64,000 bases of DNA from CAWCLK01 sp963796225 (GCA_963796225.1 CAWCLK010000006.1:165970-229969), one strand, 5' to 3'. Counted from the first letter of the stretch, positions 54,789 to 64,000 are shown. The notes: generated by a model from the letters alone, not told the origin. Made by a program: numbers and translations.

Positions 54789-56388
54789 CCTTCTGGGCGA
54801 GGACGCCCCACCGACGACCCCCGTGATCGAGCACCGGCTGCGTGCCGTGGCGCTGATCCGGGGCGTGGTCGTGCTCGTGGTCGCGCTGTTCGTGTCCACC
54901 TACGGACGCAACCTCGTGTCGAGCCAGGACGTGCCGCTGTCCGTGGCCACCGTGCTCGCGGTGCTGGCGTTCACCGCCTCCGTCCCGCTGTGGCCGGCCG
55001 CGGCGCAGCGGGCCGTGCTCGACGTGTCCCTGGCGGTCGACGCGGCGGCGGTCGCGATCCTGCTGGCCATCACCGGAGGCGCCGCCAGCCCCTTCACCCC
55101 CCTGGTCGTGGTCGTGGCCGCCCTGCCCCTGATCGCCTTCGGGGCCCGGACCGGGCTGCGCGCCGCCGTGGCCACCACGGTGGCGCTCGGATGGGTGTGG
55201 GCCAGCTCGCCCGACGTGGTCGCGACCGAGGGAGCCGTGGACGTCCCCCGGGCCGCGCTGGTCGCCGACACCCGGATCCTCGTCGCCCTGCTGGCGACCT
55301 GGGGCGCCGTCGCCGCCGTGGCGATGCTGACACGGGTGGTCGAGGCGGACCTGCGACGCGCGGCCAGCGACATCGACGCCCTGCACCGCATCGGGCGCGC
55401 CATGGACCCCGACCAGGGGCCGGACGGCATCGCCCGTCGCCTCGTGGCCGCCGTCGTCGACCACCTCGGGGCGGACGCCGCCTCGGTCTGGCTCGGGGAC
55501 CGCACCCGCGTGGGCCTGATCCTGAGCGCCGAGACCGGCCACACGACCCTCGACCCGGACCAGCTCGAGGTTCCCCGGAACGGGTTGATCGCGCAGGCGC
55601 TCGAGCAGCGGGGCGTCGTCGTCGGCACGGCCGACGGGCCGCTCGCGCAGGTCCACGGCGAGGACACGACCATCGCCGTCGTCGCGCTGCGCGGCGACGC
55701 CCCCGGCGGGCACGGCGTGCTGGTGCTCGCCCCCAGCCAGGGCCGCCGGTCGCGCATCCTCCGCGACACCCGCTGGGTCCAGGCCGTGGAGGAGCTGGCG
55801 ACCGACGTCGGCGATGCGCTCGACGACGCCCACGCCATGGCCCACCTGCGCACCCTGGCCCGCACCGACTCGGTGACGGGCATGCCCAACCACCGGGTCC
55901 TGCAGGAACGCCTGCGGGTCGAGGTCGAACGGCTCCAGCGACGTGTCACCCGCGGGCAGTCCGCGGCGCTCAGCTTCGCGATCTTCGACCTCGACCACTT
56001 CAAGCGGATCAACGACACGCACGGCCACCCCACGGGGGACGCGGTGCTGGCCGCCATCGCGGAAGCCGTGGGCCACGCGGCTCGTGCGGCCGACGTGGTG
56101 TGCCGGTACGGCGGCGAGGAGTTCGCCATCGTCCTGGTCGACACCGGTCCGGACGAGGCGCGCGAGGCCTGCGAGCGCTTCCGCGCGGTCGTCGCCAGCG
56201 TTCGTGTCCCCGCGCCCGACGGGTCGCTGGTCAAGGTCACGGCCTCGTTCGGGGTCGCCTCCATGGCCGGCCTCGGCGTCGACCGGTCGTCGTTGATCGC
56301 CGCGGCCGACCACGCCATGTACGAGGCCAAGGAGGCGGGGCGCAACCGCGTGGTCGCCCACGGCCTGGTGATGTCACCCTCGGCATGA
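54781..56388 (+). CDS. Diguanylate cyclase: membrane-bound, GAF and GGDEF domains
   Basis: A 535-residue intact gene. About six hydrophobic helices cover residues 20-185 (sensor region), a GAF-like domain lies at about 195-350 (HRIGRAMDPDQGPDGIAR ...), and a GGDEF domain at about 360-530 with DLDHFKRINDTHGHPTGD and the active-site loop RYGGEEFAIVL, so c-di-GMP synthesis is expected. An allosteric RxxD inhibitory site is not obvious. GTG 54781 overlaps the end of the preceding secreted-protein gene, which suggests joint expression. Confidence 0.9.
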   Translation: MTDLLGEDAPPTTPVIEHRLRAVALIRGVVVLVVALFVSTYGRNLVSSQDVPLSVATVLAVLAFTASVPLWPAAAQRAVLDVSLAVDAAAVAILLAITGGAASPFTPLVVVVAALPLIAFGARTGLRAAVATTVALGWVWASSPDVVATEGAVDVPRAALVADTRILVALLATWGAVAAVAMLTRVVEADLRRAASDIDALHRIGRAMDPDQGPDGIARRLVAAVVDHLGADAASVWLGDRTRVGLILSAETGHTTLDPDQLEVPRNGLIAQALEQRGVVVGTADGPLAQVHGEDTTIAVVALRGDAPGGHGVLVLAPSQGRRSRILRDTRWVQAVEELATDVGDALDDAHAMAHLRTLARTDSVTGMPNHRVLQERLRVEVERLQRRVTRGQSAALSFAIFDLDHFKRINDTHGHPTGDAVLAAIAEAVGHAARAADVVCRYGGEEFAIVLVDTGPDEAREACERFRAVVASVRVPAPDGSLVKVTASFGVASMAGLGVDRSSLIAAADHAMYEAKEAGRNRVVAHGLVMSPSA

Positions 56389-56979
56389 GTCCCCGGACAC
56401 CTCGCAGCCCGCGAGGTGGTCGTCCACGAGGCCCATCGACTGCATGAACGCGTAGGCGGTCGTGGGCCCGACGAACCGGAACCCGCGACGGCGCAACGCG
56501 CGCGACAGCGCCGACGAGGCCGGTGTCACCGCCGGCACGTCCGCCCGACGCCGGGGGCGGGGCGGGACCGGGTCGGGGGCGAAGGACCACACGAGCTCGG
56601 TGAACGACTCGCCGTCGCGGCGCATCGCCAGCACCGCCCGGGCGTTGGCGATCGTGGCCTCCACCTTGCCCCGGTGGCGGATGATCCGGGCGTCCGCCAG
56701 CAGGCGCTCGACGTCGTCGTCGTCGAACGCGGCGACGGTGGCGGGGTCGAAGCCCGCGAACACCTCGCGGAACGCGGGCCGCTTGCGCAGGACCGTCAAC
56801 CACGACAGGCCGGCCTGGAAGCCCTCGAGGCACACCTTCTCGAAGAGGCGCTGCGGGTCGTGCACGGGCACGCCCCACTCCGTGTCGTGGTAGGCGAGGT
56901 AGTCGGGGTCGTCACCGGGCCACCAGCACCGCACACGCCCGTCGGGACCGCGGAGGAGCCCGTCGTCGCCCTGCGCCAT
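56374..56979 (-). CDS. tag: DNA-3-methyladenine glycosylase I
   Basis: A 201-residue repair glycosylase removing 3-methyladenine. Family motifs: RCWWPGDDPDYLAYHDTEWG (residues 17-36, quoted in part: YHDTEWGVP), LFEKVCLEGFQAGLSW (about 45-60) and FVGPTTAYAFMQ(S)MGLVDDH near the end. The zinc ligands include the N-terminal Cys and C-terminal His/Cys (HLAGC). The ATG at 56977-56979 gives the standard N-terminus. The 3' end overlaps the GGDEF gene by 15 bases. Confidence 0.93.
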   Translation of the reverse strand: MAQGDDGLLRGPDGRVRCWWPGDDPDYLAYHDTEWGVPVHDPQRLFEKVCLEGFQAGLSWLTVLRKRPAFREVFAGFDPATVAAFDDDDVERLLADARIIRHRGKVEATIANARAVLAMRRDGESFTELVWSFAPDPVPPRPRRRADVPAVTPASSALSRALRRRGFRFVGPTTAYAFMQSMGLVDDHLAGCEVSGDSCRG

Positions 56980-57011
56980 GTCGCCTGCCGATCCCGAGGT
57001 CACCTCACGCG

Positions 57012-57042
57012 TTGACAGGGTGCGTGAGGGCTGGGACCATAC
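57012..57042 (+). promoter_or_regulatory. Probable promoter region of rpsA
   Basis: A consensus TTGACA (57012-57017) is followed after about 20 bases by CATACG, a weak -10. A leader of about 170-180 bases would precede the first rpsA start. This gap (56980-57222) holds nothing else I recognise apart from short GC-rich inverted repeats. Confidence 0.4.
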
Positions 57043-57222
57043 GCGCAACCGGTCCCACCGGGCCCGTCGGCATTCCCACGTGCACTCCCATCGCGACCGT
57101 TTCGTCGTGGGGACGTGCGTCGCTCGTGCCGACGTCCCTGACCGGCCAGCCGCCGACCGGTGGCGTCCACGCTGGCGGACGGAGTCCGGCGTGGCACCCC
57201 ACGAACGAGAGTCACCAACCAC

Positions 57223-58871
57223 ATGTCCGACCAGAACCCGACCCCCGACAGCACGACCGCCGAGCCCGAGGCCGCAGCCTCCAACGAGGTGGCACCCCCG
57301 CCCCCGAGGCAGCTCCCGCCGCCGCCCCGCAGCCCGATGCGGGCTCCCCGGCGACCTCGCCCGCCCCGAACCAGGGCACGCCCGCCGACGACCCCAACGC
57401 GGTCGTCGTCATGCAGGAGCCCGGCACGACCATGACGTCCACTGGTGACGTCATCGTCGAGAACGACCTCACCGACGACGAGTTCGAGGCCGCGCTCGAG
57501 GGCACCATCAAGGCGATGGACGACGGCAGCCTGATCGAGGGCGTCGTCGTCAAGATCGACCCCGACGAGGTCCTCCTCGACATCGGCTGGAAGTCCGAAG
57601 GGGTCATCCCGATCCGCGAGCTGTCCATCAAGATGGACGTCGACCCCCACGAGGTCGTCCAGGTCGGTGACCTGGTCGAGGCCCTCGTGATGAACAAGGA
57701 GGACGACCAGGGTCGCCTGGTCCTCTCCAAGAAGCGCGCCCAGTACGAGCGCGCGTGGGGCACCATCGAGCGGATCTACACCGAGGACGGCACGGTCATC
57801 GGGACCGTCATCGAGGTGGTCAAGGGTGGTCTCATCCTCGACATCGGGCTGCGCGGCTTCCTGCCCGCCTCCCTGGTCGAGATGCGGCGTGTGCGTGACC
57901 TCAACCCGTACGTCGGCACGCAGCTCGAGTGCAAGATCATCGAGCTCGACCGCAACCGGAACAACGTGGTGCTGTCGCGCCGCAAGTTCCTCGAGGAGAC
58001 CCAGTCCGAGTTCCGCAACGAGTTCCTCACGTCGCTGCAGAAGGGCGAGATCCGCAAGGGTGTCGTGTCCAGCATCGTGAACTTCGGTGCGTTCGTGGAC
58101 CTCGGCGGCGTCGACGGCCTGGTGCACGTCTCCGAGCTGTCGTGGCAGCACATCGACCACCCGTCCGAGATCGTCGAGGTCGGCGACGAGGTCGAGGTCG
58201 AGGTCCTGGACGTCGACATGGAGCGCGAGCGCGTGTCCCTGTCGCTCAAGGCGACCCAGGAGGACCCGTGGCAGAAGTTCGCCCGCGAGGTCGGCGTCGG
58301 CGAGATCGTCGAGGGTGAGGTCACCAAGCTGGTGCCCTTCGGTGCCTTCGTCAAGGTCGAGGACGGCATCGAGGGCCTGGTCCACATCTCCGAGCTGGCG
58401 GACCGCCACGTCGAGGTGCCCGAGGCCGTCGTCAACGTGGGCGACCACGTCGACGTCAAGGTCATCGACGTCGACACGGTGCGTCGTCGCGTGTCCCTGT
58501 CGCTGAAGCAGGCGACCGAGGGCGAGCCCGGCCCCGAGGGGTACGAGGAGGACGCCCGCGGCGTCGAGCACGCCTACTCCTCCGGCGGTGACGACGACGT
58601 CTCCACCGGCGGTGGCACGCTGGCCGGCGCCTTCGCCGACGCCGGCCTGCTGCGCGACGCGGCGCCCTCCCCCGAGGAGATGGCGCTCGCCGAGGCCAGC
58701 CTGCCCGACGAGGTCACGCCCGAGGCCGAGCCGGCCCCGGAGCCGGCCGCCGAGGCGCCTGAGGCATCCGAGGCGCCCGAGACCCCCGAGGAGGTCCCGG
58801 GCCCGGAGAACACCGAGGAGGCCGCTGTCGACGAGGACAAGGCCCCCGAGCCCGGCGAGGACGAGGCGTGA
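57223..58871 (+). CDS. rpsA: 30S ribosomal protein S1 (frameshifted near the N-terminus)
   Basis: S1 binds mRNA on the small ribosomal subunit. Four S1 repeats are visible: LIEGVVVKIDPDEVLLDIGWKSEG, VIGTVIEVVKGGLILDIG, RKGVVSSIVNFGAFVDLGG and VEGEVTKLVPFGAFVKVEDG (each quoted in part), then an acidic Pro/Glu tail of about 110 residues. ATG 57223 opens an Ala/Pro-rich coding stretch in another frame; one missing C in the C-run near 57300-57312 would join it to the main frame, giving 549 residues. ATG 57433 (MTSTGDV) is an alternative start resembling other actinobacterial S1 N-termini. Confidence 0.92.
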
Positions 58872-58902
58872 TCGCCTGATCCCCTTCCTCCCGCTCCACG
58901 AC

Positions 58903-58930
58903 GACGCCCCGGCCCTGGTGCCGGGGCGTC
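58903..58930 (+). terminator. Hairpin terminator after rpsA
   Basis: GACGCCCCGG (58903-58912) and CCGGGGCGTC (58921-58930) form a perfect 10-bp stem with an eight-base loop, 32 bases after the rpsA stop. Confidence 0.75.
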
Positions 58931-58982
58931 GCCGTGCAGCACCTAGCGTGCTCGCCACCATCGCCTGCGCGGGAGGAGCGTC

Positions 58983-60314
58983 GTGCACGACGTCATCGTC
59001 ATCGGGGCCGGCCCGTCCGGACTGACGGCCGCCCGGCGGCTGCACACGGCGGGGCGGGACGTCCTGGTGCTGGAGGCCCGCGACCGGGTCGGGGGACGGA
59101 CCTGGACCGTCGAGCTCGACGACGGCACGTCGGTCGACCTCGGGGGCCAGTGGATCGGCCCCAGCCAGCACCACCTGCGCGGCCTGCTGGACGAGTTCGG
59201 GCTGACCACCGAGCCGACGCCGGTCGCCGGACGGTCCACGCTGGTGCTCCCGGATCGGCACCTGACCTACACCGGCACCATCCCTCGGCTGTCGGTCCTG
59301 TCGCTCGTCCAGCTCCAGCGGGCGCTGTGGGCCCTCGACGTCCGCACCGCGCTGGCCGACGTGTCGGCGGTCACCTCGCGGACCCGGGCGTGGGAGGCCG
59401 AGACCCTGGCCGGGTGGCTGCGGGCGCGGGGCGTGCGCCCCGAGGTCGACAGCATCGTGCGCACGGCCATGCGGGTCGTGTTCGGGCTGGAGGCCGAGGA
59501 GATCTCGCTGCTGCGTGCCGTGCAGTACGCGCGAGCCGCGGGCGGGATCATGCCGCTGGTGGACACCGAGGGCGGGGCGCAGGACGCCCGCGTCGTGGGC
59601 GGCATGCAGCAGGTCAGCCGACGGCTGGCCGAGGTGCTGGGGGACCGCGTCCAGCTCGAGCGCCCCGTGACCGCCGTGAGGGTCGAGCGCGACCGCGTGG
59701 CCGTCACGACGGCGGAGGGAGCGACCGCCGAGGCCCGTGACCTCGTCGTCGCGGTGCCACCGCACCTGGCCGCCGCATGGGACTGGAGCCCGGACCTCCC
59801 CACGCCCCGCCGGGCGTGGGCGGCGGGACACGTGATGGGCACGACCCTGAAGACCCAGCTGCTCTACGACCGTCCCTTCTGGCGTGATGACGGCGGCAGC
59901 GGCGAGGTCGTCTGGGCCGAGGGACCGATCGACGTGGCCTTCGACAACACCACCGACGCCGGCGGGGCGGGCCTGGTCGTCTTCGCCACCGGAGACCGCG
60001 GCCGCGCGCTGGGGGCCATGGCGGAGGCCGACCGTCGCCGGCTGGTCCTCGACACGCTGGCGGAGGCCTACGGGGAGCCCGCACGCCACCCGCGCCTGGT
60101 CGCCGACCACGACTGGGACACCGAGCCGTTCAGCGGCGGCTGCCCGGTGGCCTCGCCGTCACCGGCCTCCCGCGTGCCGGTCGGCTTCGACCCCACCCGG
60201 CGCGACGGCCGCGTCGCCTGGGCGGGGACGGAGACCTCGACGGTCTGGCGGGGCTACGTCGACGGGGCGATCGCGGCCGGGCAGCGGGCCGCAGGGCAGG
60301 TGCTGGCGGGTTGA
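58983..60314 (+). CDS. FAD-dependent amine oxidase family protein
   Basis: A 443-residue flavoprotein of the monoamine-oxidase family. The dinucleotide-binding motif VIGAGPSGLTAARRL (residues 5-19), EARDRVGGR (about 35-43) and GGQWIGPSQ (about 56-64) lie at the N-terminus, and WAGTETSTVWRGYVDGAI (quoted in part: GTETSTVWRGY) is the FAD-contacting C-terminal motif. It may oxidise a mono- or polyamine with oxygen. GTG 58983 follows GGGAGGA. Single-gene unit between the rpsA terminator and coaE. Confidence 0.88.
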   Translation: MHDVIVIGAGPSGLTAARRLHTAGRDVLVLEARDRVGGRTWTVELDDGTSVDLGGQWIGPSQHHLRGLLDEFGLTTEPTPVAGRSTLVLPDRHLTYTGTIPRLSVLSLVQLQRALWALDVRTALADVSAVTSRTRAWEAETLAGWLRARGVRPEVDSIVRTAMRVVFGLEAEEISLLRAVQYARAAGGIMPLVDTEGGAQDARVVGGMQQVSRRLAEVLGDRVQLERPVTAVRVERDRVAVTTAEGATAEARDLVVAVPPHLAAAWDWSPDLPTPRRAWAAGHVMGTTLKTQLLYDRPFWRDDGGSGEVVWAEGPIDVAFDNTTDAGGAGLVVFATGDRGRALGAMAEADRRRLVLDTLAEAYGEPARHPRLVADHDWDTEPFSGGCPVASPSPASRVPVGFDPTRRDGRVAWAGTETSTVWRGYVDGAIAAGQRAAGQVLAG

Positions 60315-60346
60315 ATGGCGCGTCGAGCGCGGAACGAGGAGCGAGC

Positions 60347-60964
60347 ATGCGACTGGTTGGCCTGACCGGCGGCATCGGCAGCGGGAAGTCCACGGTGGCG
60401 CGCCTGCTGGCCGAGCGGGGGGCGGTCGTCATCGACGCCGACCAGGTGGCCCGTGAGGTCGTCGAGCCCGGCGAGCCCGCCCTCGCGGCGATCGCCGACC
60501 GGTTCGGCCCGGACGTCATCGACGACGAGGGACGCCTCGACCGCCCCGCGATGGCGGCCATCGTGTTCGGGGACGAGGCGTCCCGCCGCGACCTCGAGGG
60601 GATCACGCACCCCCGGATCGGGGAACGGATCGCCCAGCGCATCGCCGACGCGCAGGCGGCCGAGGACGCGGACGGCCGCGAGCGCCTGGTGGTCCTCGAC
60701 CACCCGCTGCTCGTCGAGTCCGGCGCCGCCGAGGGCTACGAGACGGTCATCGTCGTCGAGGCCCCCCTCGACGTGCGCGTGCGGCGGCTGGTGGAGGCGC
60801 GGGGCATGGACGAGGCCGACGCCCGTGCTCGTGTGAGGGCGCAGGCCGACGACGCCACGCGCCGTGCCGCCGCCACCCACGTGGTGGACAACAGTGGGGA
60901 CCTCGACGCCCTCGGGGCGCAGGTCGACGCGATCCTGGGCGATCTGGGCCTGTCGCCATCGTGA
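60347..60964 (+). CDS. coaE: Dephospho-CoA kinase
   Basis: The final enzyme of CoA synthesis, phosphorylating dephospho-CoA. The 205-residue product has the P-loop GGIGSGKSTVARLL (residues 8-21), DADQVAREVV (about 34-43) and the HPRIG / LDHPLL(V)ES motifs in order. ATG 60347 is chosen because GAGGAG lies five bases upstream; the open frame extends 12 codons further. The polA-rpsA-coaE order is shared with Mycobacterium. GTGA overlap with the next gene. Confidence 0.94.
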   Translation: MRLVGLTGGIGSGKSTVARLLAERGAVVIDADQVAREVVEPGEPALAAIADRFGPDVIDDEGRLDRPAMAAIVFGDEASRRDLEGITHPRIGERIAQRIADAQAAEDADGRERLVVLDHPLLVESGAAEGYETVIVVEAPLDVRVRRLVEARGMDEADARARVRAQADDATRRAAATHVVDNSGDLDALGAQVDAILGDLGLSPS

Positions 60965-62588
60965 GGTCGCGTGGGCTCGTGGCCGCGTCGGTGCTCTTGC
61001 TGGGCGCGTGCACCGCCGCGCCCGACCGCCGACCCGAGCGAGGCGGGACTCGACGTCCTCGCCACGCGGCCGACGCCGTCGCCCCCCGCCGCCACCGCGA
61101 CGGCGACCGAGGACCCCCAGGCCGCTGCTCGGGAGCTCCTCACCGACGTCGACGCGGCCGCGGCGAGCACGCCGGCCGAGCTGCGCGTCGCCGTCGCCAC
61201 CGCCATGGACGGCGACCTGGCCGGGCTGGTGCACGACGCGTGGGAGGATCGCGTGCTCGAGGGGCTGCCGGACTGGCCGGTGCTGACGGGGCGGGCCACC
61301 GCGTCGCTGGACGGTGCCGTGGACCTCGACGTGGTCCTGGCGGCACCGCCCGACGAGGACGGCCAGCTCGTCCTGCGCTGGCTGCCGGCCGCACCTGCCC
61401 TTGGAGCGGCCGTCGCAAGCCTGTCGGTCGCGGTGGACGGCACCGCGGTGGAGCCCACCGTCGACGCGGCCGGTGCGCGCCTGCTCGTGCCCGTCGAGGC
61501 CGGCGACGACCACCTCGTCCGGGTCCGGGCGGCCTACGAGGTCCCGGACCGAGACGCGATCGCCGACGACGGGACGCCGGCGGGGTACGGCCTGCTCGCA
61601 CACACCGACACGGCCGTGATGCTCGGCCACTGGCTCCCGCTGGTGGCCCTGCCGGGCGACGACGGTCCCATGCAGGCACGGGGCGACGTCGGCGCGTTCC
61701 CGCCGGCGGCGTTCTCCGTCGTGCTCGAGCACGACGGCCACGTGGCCTCCGGCGGGGCCGAGCGCGACTGCCCGGACCCGTCCGACAGATGCACGTGGCT
61801 GCAGGGCGCCGGCCTGCGTGACCTCGCGGCGGTGCTCCTCGCGGACCCCTCCATGTCGCGGGCCACCGACGCCGGTGGCACCGGGGTGGCGGTCGCCGTG
61901 CCGGCGGACCTCGTCGGCCCGTCCGCGGCCGAGCTCGCCGCGGACCAGGGCGCGGACGTGCTGACGGCACTGGAAGCCTCGCTCGGGCCGCTGCCGTGGC
62001 CGGACGTCGAGGTCGTCGCCGCACCCATCTCGCCCGGGGCGGCCGGCATGGAGTTCCCGGGGATCGTGTGGGTCGACCCGGGGGCGTGGACCACCCGTGG
62101 CCCCGGGTTCGGGGCCTACGTGCTCGCCCACGAGCTCGGCCACCAGTGGTTCCACGCCCTGGTGGGCAACGGGTCGCTGTCCGCGCCGGTGGTCGACGAG
62201 TCGCTGGCCCAGTACCTGTCGGTGGTCGCGTTCGACGAGGTGTTCGGGGCGGGGGAGGGGGCCGCGCTCGCGGACCGGTCCCTCGGCGGTCGCCACGCCC
62301 GGGCGCTCGAGGAGGGCGTGCCCGACGAGGCCCCGGCCCAGCCGCTCGACGCCTTCAGCTCTGCCGCGTCGTACGGCGCCAACGTCTACGGCCGCGGTGG
62401 GCAGGCCTGGGTCGACGCCGAGGCGGTCGGCGGGGCGTGGCGCCGTTCTCGATGCGCTCGCGACCCTCGTGGCCCGCTACGGGCTGCGCCAGGTCGACGC
62501 CGAGCTGGTGCTCGACATCGTTCGCGAGGTCGCGCCCGAGGCCGCGCCCGTGCTCGCGGACGGCTGGGGCGCGGGGGCGCCCTCGTAG
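60961..62588 (+). CDS. Lipoprotein with M1-family zinc metallopeptidase domain (two frame changes)
   Basis: A 541-residue predicted lipoprotein starting at GTG 60961 (GTGA overlap with coaE), with lipobox LLGAC at about residues 14-18. An extra G near 61026 and an extra C near 62450 split the gene. The N-terminal half is beta-rich, as in M1 peptidases. The gluzincin motif HELGHQWFHALVG, followed 19 residues later by the third-ligand region DESLAQYLS, supports zinc binding and peptidase activity on the outer face of the membrane. It ends with TAG 62586-62588. Confidence 0.8.
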
Positions 62589-62590
62589 GC

Positions 62591-63385
62591 TCAGTCCGGC
62601 CAGCGCCGGCCCGGAGCGGTCGTCGGGCGCGTCGTCGGTGACGGTCGTGCCAGCGCTCATCGCCAGCGCCGAGCCCCACTCGGACGAGGCGAGCCACTGG
62701 CCGGACCGCGCCCCGTCGAGGTGGCTGGCCGGGAAGGTCAGCACCAGCGTGCCGTCCTCGACCGCCACCTCCACCTCGTCGTCGGCGGCGAAGCGGGCCG
62801 TGCCGTTGCGCAGGTCGTACCAGGAGGTGCCCCAGCCGTCCGAGGTGAGGCTGGCCCAGATCTCGTAGTCGACGTTCCCGTCTCCGGTCACGTCGTGGTA
62901 GGTCGCCACGTTCACGATCTCGTCGCCCTCGCCGGCCTCGGGGGCCGGGGCGGCGAAGTCGACCCGGATCGTGCCCTGGTCGGCGCTCATCTCGAGCGCC
63001 ACGGTTCGCAGGTCGGCGTAGCCCGGCGCGTTGGAGCGGTTCAGGCCCTCGAGGTCCCCGGTGCCGTCGGTCAGTGTCCCGCGGACGGGAGGTCGTGGCG
63101 TGGGGGAGGGCGTGGCGGTCCCCGGCGCCGTGGTGCTGGCCGAGGGCGTCGGCGTCGTGGAGGTAGGGCCGGTGGGCGACGCCGACGCGCTCGGAGCGGA
63201 GCTCGACGGGTTCGGGGAGGCGGGTCACGGACGCGGTGTCCGTGGTCGTCCCCGTCGTCGAGCGGCGTGAAGGTCGGCGCCTGCAGTCCGCCCGTGGGCT
63301 CCTCCTCGGGCACCTGGGCACCGGGAGCCACGCATCCCGAGACCAGCAGGGCCAGGACGGCGGCGGACGGCAGGAGGGCACGCAT
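62591..63385 (-). CDS. Lipoprotein with Ser/Thr/Pro linker and calcium-loop-like domain (frame changes)
   Basis: ATG 63385 opens a signal peptide with lipobox LVSGC (Cys about residue 18). Two +1 changes in the linker (about 63220-63245) and one near 62600 are needed to read the whole gene. The corrected product has a Ser/Thr/Pro-rich spacer, then a domain of about 150 residues starting GTLTDGTGDLEGLNRSN and containing YHDVTGDGNVDYEIW, a DxTGDGxxD loop typical of calcium-binding beta repeats. It is about 263 residues, convergent with the peptidase gene, with the stop at 62591-62593. Function unknown. Confidence 0.6.
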
Positions 63386-63393
63386 GTCGGCGG

Positions 63394-63399
63394 ACGGTA
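63394..63399 (-). promoter_or_regulatory. Leaderless-type -10 box (TACCGT, minus strand)
   Basis: On the minus strand TACCGT is followed by eight bases and the ATG of the lipoprotein gene at 63385, a leaderless arrangement. The rest of the 232-base divergent gap to 63618 shows no other clear element. Confidence 0.45.
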
Positions 63400-63617
63400 G
63401 CCAGCCGGGGTGCGAACCCCCCAGCCGCCCTGTCCGTTCGACCAGGCCGTGCGGATACTGCTCAGTACCGAAGAAATCTCGCGGGAGGGGGAGGAACTCG
63501 CGGGCGGCGCGTGGAATCGGCAGGCAGCCCGGGAGGACGCGGGGGCGCTGTCCGGGCTGTCCACGTGACCACGACGGTCACGATCCGACCGAGAACAACC
63601 CACCAGGGAGCAGTTCC

Positions 63618-64000
63618 GTGAAGAAGATCCTCGCCGTCGCCTCCGCGACGCTGATGCTGTCCAGCGTGGCCGGTGTCGCCACCGCCCACCACAAGGACGG
63701 CCACGACGCCAACACCCACGGCATGTGCACCGCGTACTTCTCCGGGTCGGAGAACGGCCAGACGCACAAGCGCAGTGACGACAAGAACGAGAACAGCGCC
63801 TTCCAGATGTTCGAGGACGGCATCGAGGACCGTGACGACGACGGTGACGTCGACGCATACGACGTCGCGGCGTACTGCAACGACATGACGGACGGCTTTG
63901 GCAACCCGGGCACGGCAACTCGCCGTCCTTCGCCGACAGCGACGCGGCTACGACGAGAACCCTGATGGCTGCACGAACCCGCAGGGTGAGGAGTGCTCCT
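63618..64000 (+). CDS. Secreted acidic protein with EF-hand-like loop (3' end beyond window, frame changes)
   Basis: GTG 63618 follows AGGGAG. A signal peptide (VKKILAVASATLMLSSVAG..., cleavage near TAHH at residue 23) precedes an acidic mature protein with DRDDDGDVDAYD, an EF-hand/dockerin-like DxDxDG loop, and regularly spaced Cys. Frame changes near 63918 and 63950 are inferred because HGNSPSFADSDA and GYDENPDGCTNPQGEECS, both with plausible composition, lie in successive frames. The gene runs off the window. Divergent from a lipoprotein that also has a calcium-loop-like motif. Confidence 0.55.

Overview
This window is about 64 kb of very GC-rich DNA (roughly 72-75% by eye) with near-saturated G/C third codon positions, four-base GTGA/ATGA gene overlaps, GTG starts and TANNNT -10 boxes. 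It fits the chromosome of a deep-branching, high-GC actinobacterium. Three gene strings match the conserved order known from mycobacteria: nadK-recN-(M23)-pyrG-Nudix then scpA-scpB-rluB-cmk-der; pgsA-like-gcvH-garA-FtsR-DUF151-MerR-gcvP; and polA-rpsA-coaE. A class-level guess such as Nitriliruptoria or Acidimicrobiia is inference only. I see no prophage, insertion sequence, CRISPR array or rRNA operon.

Layout. 1-6.8 kb: nadK end, recN, a degenerate M23 protein, pyrG, Nudix hydrolase, DksA-like zinc protein, thymidine phosphorylase. 6.8-13.9 kb: a membrane/MoxR cluster (polyproline membrane protein, DUF4129, DUF4350, MoxR, DUF58, SpoIIM, RDD). 14-20.3 kb: scpA, scpB, rluB, aroH, aroA and a cmk-der fusion. 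20.3-29.8 kb: tRNA-Pro(GGG), a CDP-alcohol phosphotransferase, the glycine-cleavage/FHA/MerR neighbourhood, endonuclease IV and gcvP. 29.9-35.1 kb: an uncommon four-gene operon (AAA+ ATPase, solute-binding-like protein, solute-binding/VWA lipoprotein, coiled-coil membrane protein). 35.1-40.8 kb: a locus bounded by two DtxR/IdeR-type iron boxes with a cupredoxin-like lipoprotein, a GT-C glycosyltransferase, an NAD-dependent epimerase and a flippase-GT2 fusion. 40.9-44.6 kb: GroES-like, E2-like acyltransferase, HisC-like aminotransferase, thioredoxin lipoprotein, hydrolase. 44.7-48.5 kb (minus strand): leucine-catabolism genes. 48.6-64 kb: thioredoxin-TPR protein, polA, small genes, GGDEF protein, tag, rpsA, amine oxidase, coaE, an M1-type peptidase lipoprotein and two divergent exported proteins with calcium-loop-like motifs.

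A technical theme dominates: about 20 genes, many of them normally essential (rpsA, scpA, gcvP), are interrupted by single-base frame changes. Most are +1 insertions of G or C, and removing one base restores the family sequence and often the expected GTGA overlap or stop. I read these as residual sequencing/assembly errors, and the coordinates below span both halves of each gene.

The most interesting biology, in my view, is (a) the iron-box-bounded cupredoxin/glycosylation locus, (b) the AAA+/SBP-VWA operon, (c) a palindrome plus a long foldable leader before the second MerR gene, and (d) -10 elements that coincide with the TAG stop of the preceding gene.
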